NCBI RefSeq assembly: GCF_020539525.1
Contig: NZ_JACDXX010000021.1
Location: 1-45,797, forward strand
From: Pseudogemmobacter faecipullorum
GTDB taxonomy: Bacteria > Pseudomonadota > Alphaproteobacteria > Rhodobacterales > Rhodobacteraceae
DNA length: 45,797 nucleotides
Reading direction: 5' to 3'
Shown here: in pieces, positions 7,890-16,789 of the stretch
How the letters are laid out: each line of letters starts with the position of its first letter
Position numbering within the stretch: position 1 is the first letter of the stretch
Translations under genes and position numbers: made by a program
The notes under the pieces: generated by a model
What the model saw: the letters and a program-made list of their open reading frames with translations, nothing else
Told to the model about the DNA's origin: nothing
Database searches by the model: none

Positions 7890-8472
7890 CCGGCTGCAGG
7901 CCGGAAGTGATGATCTGCTTCAGCTTCTGAAGGGCCGCGTCCACGAAGTCGAAGGACGAGGGCGAAACGGCTTTGCACTATTCCAGGCTACGAGACTGGC
8001 GGGGCCGGTCTTCTGGATCGTGCTGGCGCATGATCGCGATCGGCCGATGCCAGGATCGCTGCCAGACGGTGTTGCCGAGCGGCTGCATTTCATTGAGGCG
8101 AGGAGCGAGACCGATCTGCTCTGGACGGTCGAGGAAGCGCTACGGGCGCGGCCAGTGTCTCTGGTCATTGCCGCTCCAGAGAAGCCCATCTCGCTGACCG
8201 CGGGCAGGCGGCTCCAGCTGGCGGCCGAAGCCGGAGATACCACAGGCCTGATGCTGATCCAGGAGGGCAGGGGAAGCAATGCCGCCGAGACCCGCTGGAA
8301 ATGTAATCCGCTGCCGTCGCCTCTGGACTCGACTCGTCATCGCTGGATCCTTAATAAGAACAGAAGAGGAACAATTGGAATCTATGATGTGAGTTGGAAT
8401 GGCACGACGGCTGCTGTCCATCTGGTTCCCCAGGCTGGCGAGCGACATCAGCCTGAGGGTCCGCCCCGTTGA
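7873..8472 (+). CDS. imuA: ImuA, RecA-like accessory protein of the SOS mutasome
   Basis: A 199-residue ImuA-type protein, starting at GTG 7873 with GGGAGGGG just upstream and overlapping the SRAP gene. Family-like segments are FWIVLAHDRDRPMP, DLLWTVEEALR and SLVIAAPEKP, and the C-terminal end (RRGTIGIYDVSW) is typical. ImuA works with ImuB and DnaE2 in SOS mutagenesis. Its 3' end overlaps the start of imuB by 74 bp. It appears intact although its partner imuB is broken. Confidence 0.85.
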   Translation: MRTLRDRLQAGSDDLLQLLKGRVHEVEGRGRNGFALFQATRLAGPVFWIVLAHDRDRPMPGSLPDGVAERLHFIEARSETDLLWTVEEALRARPVSLVIAAPEKPISLTAGRRLQLAAEAGDTTGLMLIQEGRGSNAAETRWKCNPLPSPLDSTRHRWILNKNRRGTIGIYDVSWNGTTAAVHLVPQAGERHQPEGPPR

Positions 8473-8792
8473 GGGGCCTTTCGCGTTGACGCTCCGGGCG
8501 TCGAACGCGGATCATCTTCATTGCCTCAACGGCATCGCGAGCGCAGCCGGCCTCCATCGCGGCATGCCCTTGGCCGATGCGCGCGCCGTCTGTCCGGTCC
8601 TCTCCACGCGGCCCGCTGATCTGATCCGCGAGGGCAGGGCGCTTGAAGGTCTGCGCAGATGGGCCAGCCGTTACGGACCACATGCGGCGAAAGATGGATC
8701 GGACGGCCTGATCGTCGATGTTTCGGGCGTGCCGCATCTCTTTGGCGGTGAAGTCGAGCTTCTGGCCGATCTCGAGGCGCGGCTCGAGAGGG
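8399..8792 (+). pseudogene. imuB: imuB, 5' fragment (split by the metal-resistance island)
   Basis: The first 131 codons of ImuB, the catalytically inactive Y-family-like protein that links DnaE2 to the beta clamp. Visible features are RRLLSIWFPRLASDI at the N-terminus, NGIASAAGLHRGMPLADARA and GLIVDVSGVPHLFGG. After EARLER the frame runs into island DNA and stops at 8801-8803 after four foreign residues. The remainder is at 35710-36791: joining 8792 to 35710 keeps frame and gives 491 residues, a normal ImuB size. The fragment would produce a 134-residue truncated protein that lacks the clamp- and DnaE2-binding regions. Confidence 0.9.
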
Positions 8793-8919
8793 ATTACGAC
8801 TAGCTCCGTCGATTACCGAAAGGGGCACGCCATGATGCGCTATGTTACTGTAAATAAAAAGGAATTTGATTTCCTTCGCCGACAAGCCTATCCTTCTGTT
8901 CACCACGGTTTTCGCCCTG

Positions 8920-8952
8920 CTGCTTACGTGGTGCTTACGCGGGTTTTCGGGC
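8920..8952 (+). repeat. Left TGCTTACG repeat pair (probable integrase arm sites)
   Basis: TGCTTACG occurs at 8921-8928 and 8932-8939, 11 bp apart, followed by CGGGTTTTCGGGC. The right end of the island has the same arrangement at 35578-35608 in the same orientation. Paired short repeats near both ends fit arm-type binding sites of a tyrosine integrase. Between 8793 and 8970 I see no convincing gene. Confidence 0.6.
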
Positions 8953-8970
8953 ATGTGACGGAGGAAGTCC

Positions 8971-9216
8971 ATGGCTAAACTTACAAAACGCGTCGTCGAT
9001 GCGGCGGAAAGCCGTCGCAGTGATTACGTGATCTGGGACGATGAGCTACCCGGTTTCGGGCTTCGTGTCTTCACATCAGGCAAGCGCAGCTATGTGATCC
9101 AGTATCGCCAGGGAGGACGGTCGCGGCGCTACACCATCGGCCTGCATGGTATCTGGACGCCAGAACTGGCCCGCCAGGAGGCCAAGGTCCAACTTGGCAG
9201 GATCGCGCGCGGCGAA
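8971..9216 (+). pseudogene. int: Island integrase, 5' part (split by IS1634-like element)
   Basis: 82 codons of a DUF4102-type tyrosine integrase. VVDAAESRRSDYVIWDDELP and GFGLRVFTSGKRSYVIQYR are the N-terminal arm-binding domain typical of island and P4-like integrases. The start at 8971 follows GGAGGAAG. The frame ends at GGC GAA (9211-9216), which is the target duplication of the inserted IS; the same GGCGAA at 11115-11120 leads into the rest of the gene at 11121. Removing the IS and one duplication restores a 452-residue protein. Confidence 0.88.
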
Positions 9217-11114
9217 CCGAAGTTCGACAGCAAATCGCGGAAGTTCGGCATCCGCGCTTTTCCGCGCCTTTATTTTTCAATGAGTTACTGCACCAGCGGA
9301 TCCCATTCCGGCGGGGCTATGTTGTAACACGTATCAGCATTATGTCGCTTGCATGAATGTCATATTTCGACTTATTGTTCGCCCAATGTATACGCGCATC
9401 TCAAAATCAGGCGGTCGCAGCTATCTCCAGCTGGTGGAGGGGCATCGTGACGCGGAAGGTAAGGTTAGGATCAAGGTTGTTGCCAACCTCGGCCGCTTGG
9501 ACAGGCTGTCGCCCGAGAAGCTCGATCCGCTGATCAATGGGTTGAACAGAGCCGTTGGGCGGCTTGAGAACACAGCGCATGAGATCACACACGATCCCGC
9601 CCGCACCTATGGCACGGTCTTTGCCCTGCATGAGTTGTGGAAAGATCTTGGGTTCGACCACGCTCTCAACCGGGCGCTGCGCTCGGGAAAGCGCAGCATT
9701 GATGCAGAGGCCCTCGTGCGAGCCATGGTGTTCAACCGACTTTGTGATGCCGCAAGCAAACTGGGCTGCCTGCGCTGGCTGGAAACTGTGGCTATGCCCG
9801 CCATGCCCGAGACTGTCACCCATCAGCATTTGCTCCGCGCTATGGACGCGTTGATGGACAACGCAGAGGGCGTCGAGGAGGCTTTGGCCCGCCAGATCCG
9901 GCCGCTTGTCGATCATGATCTGACGATGGTCTTCTACGACCTGACGACCGTGCGCATTCACGGCGAGGCCCGGCTGGAAGATGATGTCCGTGCCTTTGGC
10001 TTGAACAAGGAAACAGGCGGCATCGCGCGGCAATTCGTGCTGGGCGTGGTGCAGACCGCCGAAGGCCTGCCACTCATGCACACCGTGCATCCGGGAAATG
10101 TGTCCGAAGCCAAGACCCTGCAGGGCATGCTCTCCACAGTTCTGAAGCGCTTCCCCATCCAGCGTATCATTCTGGTCGCAGATCGCGGCCTGCTGAGCCT
10201 CGACAACATCCATCATCTGACAGAGATGGCCGATCAGGACGGACGCAAGCTCGAGTTCATCCTCGCCGTGCCTGCGCGCCGCTACAGCGACCTGGTGGAA
10301 ACCTTTAGGGGTTTTGACTTCAGCGAGGGCGACGGGCTGCGCGAGGCCAGCTTTGAAGGGCAGCGCCTGATTGTCGCACATGATGCCGCGCGCGCAAAAG
10401 AACAGGGCGAGGCTCGTCGTGCCAGGATTGAAGAACTCGACGCCATGGGGAATGCCATGGTCGCGAAGCTTGACCGACAGGATGAGGGCAAAGGCGAGAA
10501 AGGGCGACGCGCCTCAGACCGGGGGGCCTATAGCCGCTTTGTCCGTGCCGTTGCAGATGCGGAACTGACGCGCTTCATCAAGGCGGATCTAACGGCGGAT
10601 CGCTTCAGCTGGGACATGGATGAAGACGCCATCGCCCGTGCGGCCCTGTTTGATGGCAAGCTCGTCCTGCTGACCAATGTCCCCGAAATCACACCAGCCG
10701 ACGCCGTCGCCCGCTATAAGGCGCTGGCCGATATCGAGCGTGGCTTTCGGGTGCTGAAATCCGACATCGAGATTGCGCCGGTTCATCACAGGCTGCCCGA
10801 CCGCATTCGCGCCCATGCGTTGATCTGCTTTCTCGCCCTCACCCTTTATCGCGTCATTCGCATGCGCCTGAAGGCCAAGGGCCACCACGCAAGCCCCCAA
10901 GTCGCGCTCGACATCCTGTCGCGCATTCAGAAACACACGGCATATGCCGGAAGCCGCAGCTTCCATGGAACAAGCAAAACCACACCGGAGCAACTGCACC
11001 TCTTCGACACACTCAACTTGCCAAAACCCGCCTGACAGCGTCCTCGTTGTAACATTTTTGGCTACTCGCCATAAATGAAATCAAACACTTATCAATTTTG
11101 CTGATGAACTTCGG
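9217..11114 (+). mobile_element. IS1634-like (IS4-type) insertion sequence, 1898 bp
   Basis: The ends are imperfect inverted repeats: left CCGAAGTTCGACAGCAAA, right (reverse complement) CCGAAGTTCATCAGCAAA, differing at two of 18 positions. It is flanked by a 6-bp duplication GGCGAA (9211-9216 and 11115-11120) and interrupts the island integrase. It holds one transposase gene. The intact ends and exact duplication suggest a fairly recent insertion. Confidence 0.92.
9386..11035 (+). CDS. Transposase of IS1634/IS4 type
   Basis: A 549-residue DDE transposase. YTRISKSGGRSYLQLVEGHR is the typical beginning. The acidic residues are likely Asp in MVFYDLTTVRIHGE, Asp in ILVADRGLLSL and Glu in LADIERGFRVLKSDIEI. 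RIRAHALICFLALTLYRVI is the conserved C-terminal block. I set the start at ATG 9386; an upstream in-frame ATG at 9353 adds 11 residues unlike the family. The gene is complete, so the element may still be active. Confidence 0.9.
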   Translation: MYTRISKSGGRSYLQLVEGHRDAEGKVRIKVVANLGRLDRLSPEKLDPLINGLNRAVGRLENTAHEITHDPARTYGTVFALHELWKDLGFDHALNRALRSGKRSIDAEALVRAMVFNRLCDAASKLGCLRWLETVAMPAMPETVTHQHLLRAMDALMDNAEGVEEALARQIRPLVDHDLTMVFYDLTTVRIHGEARLEDDVRAFGLNKETGGIARQFVLGVVQTAEGLPLMHTVHPGNVSEAKTLQGMLSTVLKRFPIQRIILVADRGLLSLDNIHHLTEMADQDGRKLEFILAVPARRYSDLVETFRGFDFSEGDGLREASFEGQRLIVAHDAARAKEQGEARRARIEELDAMGNAMVAKLDRQDEGKGEKGRRASDRGAYSRFVRAVADAELTRFIKADLTADRFSWDMDEDAIARAALFDGKLVLLTNVPEITPADAVARYKALADIERGFRVLKSDIEIAPVHHRLPDRIRAHALICFLALTLYRVIRMRLKAKGHHASPQVALDILSRIQKHTAYAGSRSFHGTSKTTPEQLHLFDTLNLPKPA

Positions 11115-11120
11115 GGCGAA

Positions 11121-12233
11121 GACCCGGCCGAGGAAAAGCAGCTCGATCGCAAGTCCATGTCGGTCAAGGAACTCTGCACTCTTTATCTGAATGACATGAA
11201 CGCCGGTCTCATCATGGGGAAAGGCGGCCGTCCAAAGAAGCACAGCACGATTGTGACCGATACCGGGCGGATCAACCGGCACATCATCCCGCTCTTGGGC
11301 AGTCGGCGGGTGCGTGACTTGACCAAATCCGACGTCAACAAGCTCCTCAAAGACGTCATGGCGGGTAAAACTCGGATTTCGGTCAAGACCGATAAGCTTA
11401 GAGGCAGGGCCATTGTCCGCGGCGGTCCTGGGACTGCCGCTCGAACCGTCAGCCTTCTCGGCGGTATTCTTACCTATGCCGTCGATGCTGGGATCATCGA
11501 GCGGAACCCGGCGCATGGCATCAAGAAACCGAAGGATAACGTCCGCAAGCGTCGGCTGTCCGAGGCGGAGTATCGCCTACTTGGTGTCTTGCTGCGCAAA
11601 GCAGCGCAGAACGAGAATTATGCCATGACCGTCGAGATCATCCGCCAGATCACCATGACGGGTTGCCGCCGATCGGAAATGATCGGGCTAAGCTGGAGCG
11701 AAGTTGACGCCCAAGCCAGTTGCCTGCGCCTTGAAGACAGCAAGGAAGGCTATTCCATTCGGCCCATCGGGCTGCCTGTCGTGGAGTATCTGGAAGAGCG
11801 CGCCAAGTCGCGTATCGGCACTTATGTGTTTCCCGGCCGTGATGAGGACAGAGCGTTCGGCAGCTTCCCCAATCACTGGAAGAAGATCTTCACGGACTCC
11901 CCGCTTGCCGATGTCACTCCCCACGTTCTTCGCCATAGCTTCGCGAGCATAGCGAATGATCTCGGGTTCACGGAGATCACCATCGCCGCTCTCGTCGGTC
12001 ACGCCAAGGGGTCTGTCACGAGCAATTACATCCACACCGTCGACACGGCCCTCATCATGGCGGCCGACACGATTGCTGGCTACATTCAGGGCCTGCTCGA
12101 TGGCATCGAGTTCAAGCAGACCGCCTACGCGCTGGATCGGGACTCCCGGAAGACGTCGCTCGCGCGCTTCCTTCAGAAGGCAGCAGGCAACGACGACAGA
12201 ACCGCCGACGTGGCGCAGCCTCTGGCGGCTTGA
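11121..12233 (+). pseudogene. int: Island integrase, 3' part with catalytic domain
   Basis: This part continues exactly from GGC GAA at 9211-9216, beginning DPAEEKQLDRKSMSVKEL. It carries the central core-binding domain and the catalytic domain: Arg in TGCRRSEMIGLSWSEV, His-x-x-Arg in PHVLRHSFASIA, His in LVGHAKGS and Tyr in VTSNYIHT. An internal start at 11157-11159 could express a 358-residue protein with the catalytic residues but no arm-binding domain. The hairpin at 12280-12333 follows the stop. Confidence 0.88.
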
Positions 12234-12279
12234 GGATGGCGGAAACGGCTGGCGGATCGTGGGTCAGCCTTGAAATTGG

Positions 12280-12333
12280 GGCGCCTCCAATATATATTCC
12301 GACACATCGGAAGATTTATTGGTTGGAGGCGTC
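12280..12333. terminator. Large hairpin downstream of the integrase
   Basis: GGCGCCTCCAA (12280-12290) pairs with TTGGAGGCGTC (12323-12333), and an inner TTCCGA/TCGGAA pair with loop CACA lies between. It may end integrase transcription. The IS21-like element begins at the next base, so the hairpin may also have been its target. Confidence 0.45.
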
Positions 12334-12437
12334 TGAGAACGGCGGTGCGAAATTCGACCACGGTAGCGGCGGCATGATGCGGCTGCGGGCGGCTTAAAAG
12401 TCGTCCAGTTTTCCCTTTCTGCAGCAGCAGGGAGGGC

Positions 12438-13949
12438 GTGGGGATTTACAGCGTGGAGCTATATCTGAGAGTTCGTCAGGCTTGTGCGGAGGGCATGAGC
12501 CAGCGGGAAGCGGCACGGTTGTTTAACGTGTCGCGGGACACGGTTCGGAAGATGATGTCGTTTTCTGTTCCGCCGGGCTACCGACGAACGGTCAAGGTCC
12601 GGCGCCCGAAGCTCGATCCGTTTATCCCTATCATCGAGGGCTGGCTGGAAGCGGACAGGACGATGCCGCGCAAGCAACGGCATACGGCGAAGCGGGTATT
12701 CGACCGGCTTCGCGATGAGTGTGGCTTCACCGGCGGCTATACGATCATCAAGGATTACATCCGGGAACGTGAGCGACGTGGCCAGGAAGTATTCGTGCCG
12801 CTGTCGCATGCGCCGGGCCACGCTCAGGCCGACTTCGGCGAAGCCCTGGTTCGGATCGGCGGGGTCGAGCAGAAGGCACACTTCTTCGTGCTGGACCTCC
12901 CGCACAGTGATGGCTGCTACGTCCGGGCTTATCCTGCAGCGGTGGCCGAGGCCTGGGTGGATGGCCATATCCATGCCTTCGCGTTCTTCGGCGCGGTTCC
13001 CCAGTCTGTGCTCTACGACAACGACCGGTGCCTGGTGGCGAAGATCCTGCCGGATGGAACCAGAAAGCGCGCCTCGCTGTTCAGCGGGTTCCTGTCGCAC
13101 TACCTGATCCGAGATCGCTATGGCCGGCCAGGCAAGGGCAACGACAAGGGGAATGTCGAAGGCCTGGTGGGCTACTCTCGGCGTAACTTCATGGTGCCGC
13201 TACCGGAGTTCGCCACTTGGGACGCGTTCAATCTGTGGCTGGAGGAGCAGTGCCGCAAGCGTCAGCGCGCAGTCCTGCGCGGCGAAAGCGAGACGATCGG
13301 TGAGAGATTGCAGCGTGACCTTGCTGCGATGCGCGCCCTCCCGGTGGCGCCGTTCGATGCCTGCGATCAGGACAACGGCCGGGTCTCGTCGCAATCTCTG
13401 GTGCGTTACAAGACCAACGACTACTCGGTGCCGGTTGCATACGGCCACCAGGATGTCTGGATCCGGGGCTATATCCATGAGGTGGTGATTGGCTGCCGGG
13501 GCGAGGTGATCGCCCGCCATCCCCGATGCTGGGATCGCGACGAACTGGTCTTCAACCCGATCCATTATCTCCCGCTGATCGAGCAGAAGATCAATGCGTT
13601 GGATCAAGCCGCCCCGTTACAGGGCTGGGACCTGCCGGAGGAGTTCGCCACCTTGCGCCGCCTGATGGAGGTGCGGATGAACCGACAGGGTCGGCGCGAA
13701 TATGTTCAGGTCCTGCGGCTGTTGGAGGCCTTCGATCTGGCGGACGTGCGGGCGGCAGTGCTCCAGGCTCTTCGGATGGGGGCGCTCAGCTTCGATGCGG
13801 TGAAGCATCTGCTGCTGTGCCGGGTGGAGCATCGTCCGCCGCGACTTGACCTCGACTGCTATCCCTACCTGCCGAAGGCAACGGTCGAGAAGACCCGAGC
13901 CGGGTCTTACATGCGGCTGCTGTCGGGCGATGCGGAGGACGCGGCATGA
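12438..13949 (+). CDS. istA: IstA transposase of an IS21-family element
   Basis: A 503-residue IS21-type transposase. The N-terminal helix-turn-helix is MSQREAARLFNVSRDTVRKM. The DDE core shows Asp in HAQADFGEAL, Asp in VLYDNDRCLV and Glu in NDKGNVEGLVGYSRRN. A GTG at 12438 after GGAGGGCGT is the likely start. It overlaps istB by 4 bp (ATGA), so the two are coupled. It appears complete. Confidence 0.94.
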   Translation: MGIYSVELYLRVRQACAEGMSQREAARLFNVSRDTVRKMMSFSVPPGYRRTVKVRRPKLDPFIPIIEGWLEADRTMPRKQRHTAKRVFDRLRDECGFTGGYTIIKDYIRERERRGQEVFVPLSHAPGHAQADFGEALVRIGGVEQKAHFFVLDLPHSDGCYVRAYPAAVAEAWVDGHIHAFAFFGAVPQSVLYDNDRCLVAKILPDGTRKRASLFSGFLSHYLIRDRYGRPGKGNDKGNVEGLVGYSRRNFMVPLPEFATWDAFNLWLEEQCRKRQRAVLRGESETIGERLQRDLAAMRALPVAPFDACDQDNGRVSSQSLVRYKTNDYSVPVAYGHQDVWIRGYIHEVVIGCRGEVIARHPRCWDRDELVFNPIHYLPLIEQKINALDQAAPLQGWDLPEEFATLRRLMEVRMNRQGRREYVQVLRLLEAFDLADVRAAVLQALRMGALSFDAVKHLLLCRVEHRPPRLDLDCYPYLPKATVEKTRAGSYMRLLSGDAEDAA

Positions 13950-14701
13950 GTGATGCCCCGGAAATTCTGCTCGCCCATCATCTCAAGGCGCTGAAGCTGC
14001 CGACCTTCCTGCGCGAGCATCAGAAGCTGGCCCGCCAATGCGCGGTGGAAGGGCTGGACCATGTCAGATACCTGGCACGGCTTGTCGAACTCGAGCTGAT
14101 CGACCGGGAACGGCGAATGGTCGAGCGGCGCATCAAAGCCGCGAAATTCCCGGCCGTCAAAAGCCTGGACAGCTTCGACTTTGCGGCCATTCCGAAGCTG
14201 AACAAGATGCAGGTGCTGGATCTGGCCCGGTGCGAATGGATCGAACGGCGCGAGAATGTCATTGCCCTCGGCCCGTCCGGCACCGGCAAGACCCATGTCG
14301 CCCTCGGCATCGGGCTGGCCGCTTGTCAGAAGGGCCTCTCGGTTGGCTTCACCACCGCCGCAGCGCTGGTCAGCGAGATGATGGAGGCCCGCGATGAGCG
14401 CCGCCTGCTGCGCTTCCAGAAGCAGATGGCCGGTTACAAGCTTCTCATCATCGACGAACTCGGCTTCGTGCCCCTGTCGAAAACAGGTGCCGAGTTGCTG
14501 TTCGAACTGATCTCGCAGCGCTATGAGCGCGGATCGACCCTCATCACAAGCAATCTGCCCTTCGATGAATGGACCGAGACATTCGGCTCGGAGCGCCTGA
14601 CCGGTGCGCTTCTCGACCGGCTGACCCACCACGTCAGCATCCTTGAGATGAACGGCGAGAGCTACCGCCTCGCAAACAGTTCTGCCCGTAAACGGCCCTG
14701 A
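13946..14701 (+). CDS. istB: IstB helper ATPase of an IS21-family element
   Basis: A 251-residue AAA+ ATPase related to DnaC. Walker A is ALGPSGTGKTHVALG, Walker B is KLLIIDELGFVPL and sensor-like LITSNLPFDEW follows. IstB selects the target and regulates IstA. It is translationally coupled to istA and is complete. Confidence 0.94.
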   Translation: MSDAPEILLAHHLKALKLPTFLREHQKLARQCAVEGLDHVRYLARLVELELIDRERRMVERRIKAAKFPAVKSLDSFDFAAIPKLNKMQVLDLARCEWIERRENVIALGPSGTGKTHVALGIGLAACQKGLSVGFTTAAALVSEMMEARDERRLLRFQKQMAGYKLLIIDELGFVPLSKTGAELLFELISQRYERGSTLITSNLPFDEWTETFGSERLTGALLDRLTHHVSILEMNGESYRLANSSARKRP

Positions 14702-14858
14702 TCGCCATCCAAAAAACTGCGCATCATTGGCTCTGACCGGCCAGTGCACCATGCCACGCGCCAGCTATCTGGGAAGCGCGCGCGCCATGGCGCACATCCT
14801 CACCAACTGGCCTGGTTTTACTCCGCCGCCATGGCCGATTTTTGCTCCGCCGTTGACA

Positions 14859-15161
14859 TATGCTCTCGGACCATAGGCAAGCCAACTGTCCCTCTCCGAT
14901 TGTCGAGCATTCACGCGATGACGAGACGTATCGCGCGTAGCGGGTCATAGCCAGATCATACAACATTTGAACACATAAACAACTGTTCAATATTTGTATG
15001 AAAGAGGAAGATAATCGAGAGAGGCGATGCCACCGCCAGGTCAAGATGCCGAAGTCTCAAAACGAGCCCGTGGCGCTTGAGGATTGCGGTCGTGGCATGA
15101 CGGATGCTTGCGGCTTACAACGGTGGCAAGGTCAAGCAGAAAGTTTTCTGAATTTTGCCCC
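14859..15161. other. Gap between the IS21-like element and the first copper promoter
   Basis: This stretch holds an ArsR-type operator (14967-14990) and a 55-codon open frame at 14998-15165 that has no good ribosome binding site and no recognisable product. It may be a remnant of a gene damaged when the IS21-like element arrived. Confidence 0.4.
14967..14990. promoter_or_regulatory. Orphan SmtB/ArsR-type operator
   Basis: TTGAACA (14967-14973) and TGTTCAA (14984-14990) are inverted half-sites, and TAAACAACTGTTCAA within it resembles the operators at 15660-15683 and 30723-30738 (TTGAACAACTATTCAA). No intact gene follows on either side, so its original target may have been lost. Confidence 0.55.
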
Positions 15162-15187
15162 TTGACCTTCCAACGGTGGAAAGCCCC
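15162..15187 (+). promoter_or_regulatory. CueR-type promoter of the first copZ
   Basis: TTGACC (15162-15167) is followed by the dyad CCTTCCAACGGTGGAAAG and, after a 19-bp spacer, CATTTT. A long 19-bp spacer with a central dyad is the mark of MerR-family copper promoters. It resembles the two boxes at 25881-25903 and 25930-25952. Confidence 0.8.
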
Positions 15188-15220
15188 ATTTTCCAGAGGA
15201 CTCAAATCAAGGAGCCCTCC

Positions 15221-15430
15221 ATGTATCTCTTCACCGTTCCCAACATGACATGCGGCGGTTGCGCCAAGTCGGTAACCAAGGCGCTGCAAATCGTCGATGC
15301 CGCCGCGAAGATCGAGACTGATCCGCCCAAGCGTGAGGTCCGTGTTGAATCATCCGCGACCGAGGCGGACCTGCGTGCCGTTCTCACCGAGGCGGGCTAT
15401 CCGGCCGAAGGCGCCCCGGCAGCCGCCTGA
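15221..15430 (+). CDS. copZ: Copper chaperone, CopZ-like heavy-metal-associated domain
   Basis: A 69-residue single HMA domain. The metal motif is [14 protein letters not shown] with Cys-Gly-Gly-Cys, and EAGYPAE is the usual end. The start at 15221 follows AAGGAGCCCTCC. Such chaperones carry Cu(I) to P1B-ATPases. It stands alone between a CueR-type promoter and a strong terminator. A close paralogue lies at 25997-26191. Confidence 0.88.
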   Translation: MYLFTVPNMTCGGCAKSVTKALQIVDAAAKIETDPPKREVRVESSATEADLRAVLTEAGYPAEGAPAAA

Positions 15431-15500
15431 TGCTACCTCCTGCCCACTGATCATGAGCGTCAAGCTGCTCCCGTAGGTGTCCCCCGGTTCATTGCAGTGT

Positions 15501-15532
15501 CAAAATGGGCAGTCCTCGGGCTGCCCATTTTG
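15501..15532 (+). terminator. Intrinsic terminator after copZ
   Basis: CAAAATGGGCAG and CTGCCCATTTTG form a perfect 12-bp stem with an 8-base loop, followed by ATTTCTAG. It separates copZ from the zinc exporter operon. Confidence 0.75.
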
Positions 15533-15648
15533 ATTTCTAGGATCAGCCAGATCTTCAACGTCGAAGGCGTCGGCATTGCCCTGTGCGCCGTCACGACCCG
15601 TCGGTCCTAGAGGCTTCGGGCAGATGGCAAAAAAATTCGCACGGCTGG

Positions 15649-15683
15649 TTGACAAGCATACACTTGAACAACTATTCAAGTGT
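15649..15683 (+). promoter_or_regulatory. Promoter with SmtB/ArsR operator for the CDF exporter
   Basis: TTGACA (15649-15654) and CTATTC (15672-15677) are 17 bp apart. The operator ACACTTGAA-CAACTA-TTCAAGTGT (15660-15683) has perfect 9-bp arms and covers the -10 box. The core TTGAACAACTATTCAA recurs inverted at 30723-30738, upstream of the zinc/cadmium ATPase. Confidence 0.8.
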
Positions 15684-15709
15684 TGACTTGATGCAACCGG
15701 AAACGAGCA

Positions 15710-16744
15710 ATGGCAAACTCATCACACTCCCACAGCGACCATGACGGTCACGACCACTCCAAGCACGACCATAACCACGGCGGCGGCCACGATCATGGTC
15801 ACGATCACGATCATGACCACTCGCATGTCCCGACAGTCACGAAGGACAACGAGCGCAAAATCCTCATTTCCTTTTTCATCATCTTCACCTTCATGATCGT
15901 GGAGGCCGTCGGCGGCGTGATCTCGGGCTCGCTCGCGCTGCTTGCCGATGCCGGCCACATGCTGACCGACGCAATCGCGCTCGGCCTCGCCTATGTCGCC
16001 TTCCGCCTCGGTCGGCGGGCCGCGGACGGCCAGCGCACCTTCGGCTATGCCCGCTTCGAGGTGATCGCCGGCCTGGTCAACGCTCTTACGTTGTTCGGCA
16101 TCGTCGGCTTTATCGTCTATGAGGCTATCGAACGGTTCCAGGAGCCCCAGCCGGTCCTCGCTGGTTCGATGTTCGTCGTAGCCATCATCGGCATGCTCGT
16201 GAACCTCTTCGTGCTTTGGTATCTGACGCGCGGAGATTCCGAACACGTCAACGTCAAGGGCGCTGTCCTGCACGTCATGGGCGACCTGCTCGGCTCGGTG
16301 GGTGCGATCGTCGCCGCTGTCGTCATCTGGTATACGGGTTGGACTCCTATCGACCCCATCCTGTCGGTATTCGTGTCTCTGCTGATCCTGCGCAGTGCAT
16401 GGAGCCTGCTCAAGAACACTCTGCATATCCTGCTCGAAGGCGCACCTGACAACGCCGGCGCCGACAAGATCTCCGAGCATCTTCTCAAGACTGTTCCTGG
16501 TATCCAGAGCGTCAACCATATCCATGTCTGGTCGCTGACCTCCGGTCGTGTGCTGGCGACGCTTCAGGTGCAGCCGATGGAAGGCGTCGATGTTCGCAGC
16601 GTCATGAAACAGGTCGAGGCCGAACTGAAAACGAAGTTCAAAATCGAACACCCGACGATCGGCATCGACTGGGACGGAGTAGCCAGTTGCACCTTGGAGG
16701 AGCCGAACACCGCGGCGCTATCCCATGCGGGTCATTCGCACTGA
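15710..16744 (+). CDS. Cation diffusion facilitator (zinc/cadmium/cobalt exporter, CzcD/ZitB-like)
   Basis: A 344-residue CDF protein. The first 40 residues are a His/Asp-rich metal-binding tail (SHSHSDHDGHDHSKHDH). Six membrane segments follow, with ADAGHMLTDA in TM2 and LHVMGDLLGSVGA in TM5 giving the His/Asp metal site. A His-rich loop is absent from the middle but the C-terminal cytoplasmic domain (NHIHVWSLTSGR) is present. It should exchange protons for Zn(II) or Cd(II) at the inner membrane. It is 45 bp upstream of an SmtB-like gene and preceded by its operator, so the pair is probably metal-derepressed. Confidence 0.92.
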   Translation: MANSSHSHSDHDGHDHSKHDHNHGGGHDHGHDHDHDHSHVPTVTKDNERKILISFFIIFTFMIVEAVGGVISGSLALLADAGHMLTDAIALGLAYVAFRLGRRAADGQRTFGYARFEVIAGLVNALTLFGIVGFIVYEAIERFQEPQPVLAGSMFVVAIIGMLVNLFVLWYLTRGDSEHVNVKGAVLHVMGDLLGSVGAIVAAVVIWYTGWTPIDPILSVFVSLLILRSAWSLLKNTLHILLEGAPDNAGADKISEHLLKTVPGIQSVNHIHVWSLTSGRVLATLQVQPMEGVDVRSVMKQVEAELKTKFKIEHPTIGIDWDGVASCTLEEPNTAALSHAGHSH

Positions 16745-16789
16745 TCGGTCGCGCCTGATGGTTCACTCAGTTGATCGGGAAGGTTCGAC

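Larger units (their letters stand above)
12334..14858 (+). mobile_element. IS21-family insertion sequence, about 2.5 kb
   Basis: It contains istA and istB with an ATGA overlap. The left end starts TGAGAACGGCGGTGCGAAAT and the right end, reverse complemented, TGTCAACGGCGGAGCAAAAA; these are clearly related imperfect terminal repeats, and internal copies of the motif follow at the right end (TTTTACTCCGCC near 14816-14827). No target duplication is seen (left flank GAGGCGTC, right flank TATGCTCT), which points to later rearrangement or wrongly placed ends. Confidence 0.8.

Noticed and set aside
8832-8978. Small open frame before the island integrase, as a possible excisionase
   Set aside because: It overlaps the arm-like repeats and the integrase start and shows no excisionase-like helix-turn-helix.
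14998-15165. 55-codon open frame between the orphan operator and copZ
   Set aside because: No ribosome site and no recognised product, and its stop lies within the copZ promoter.
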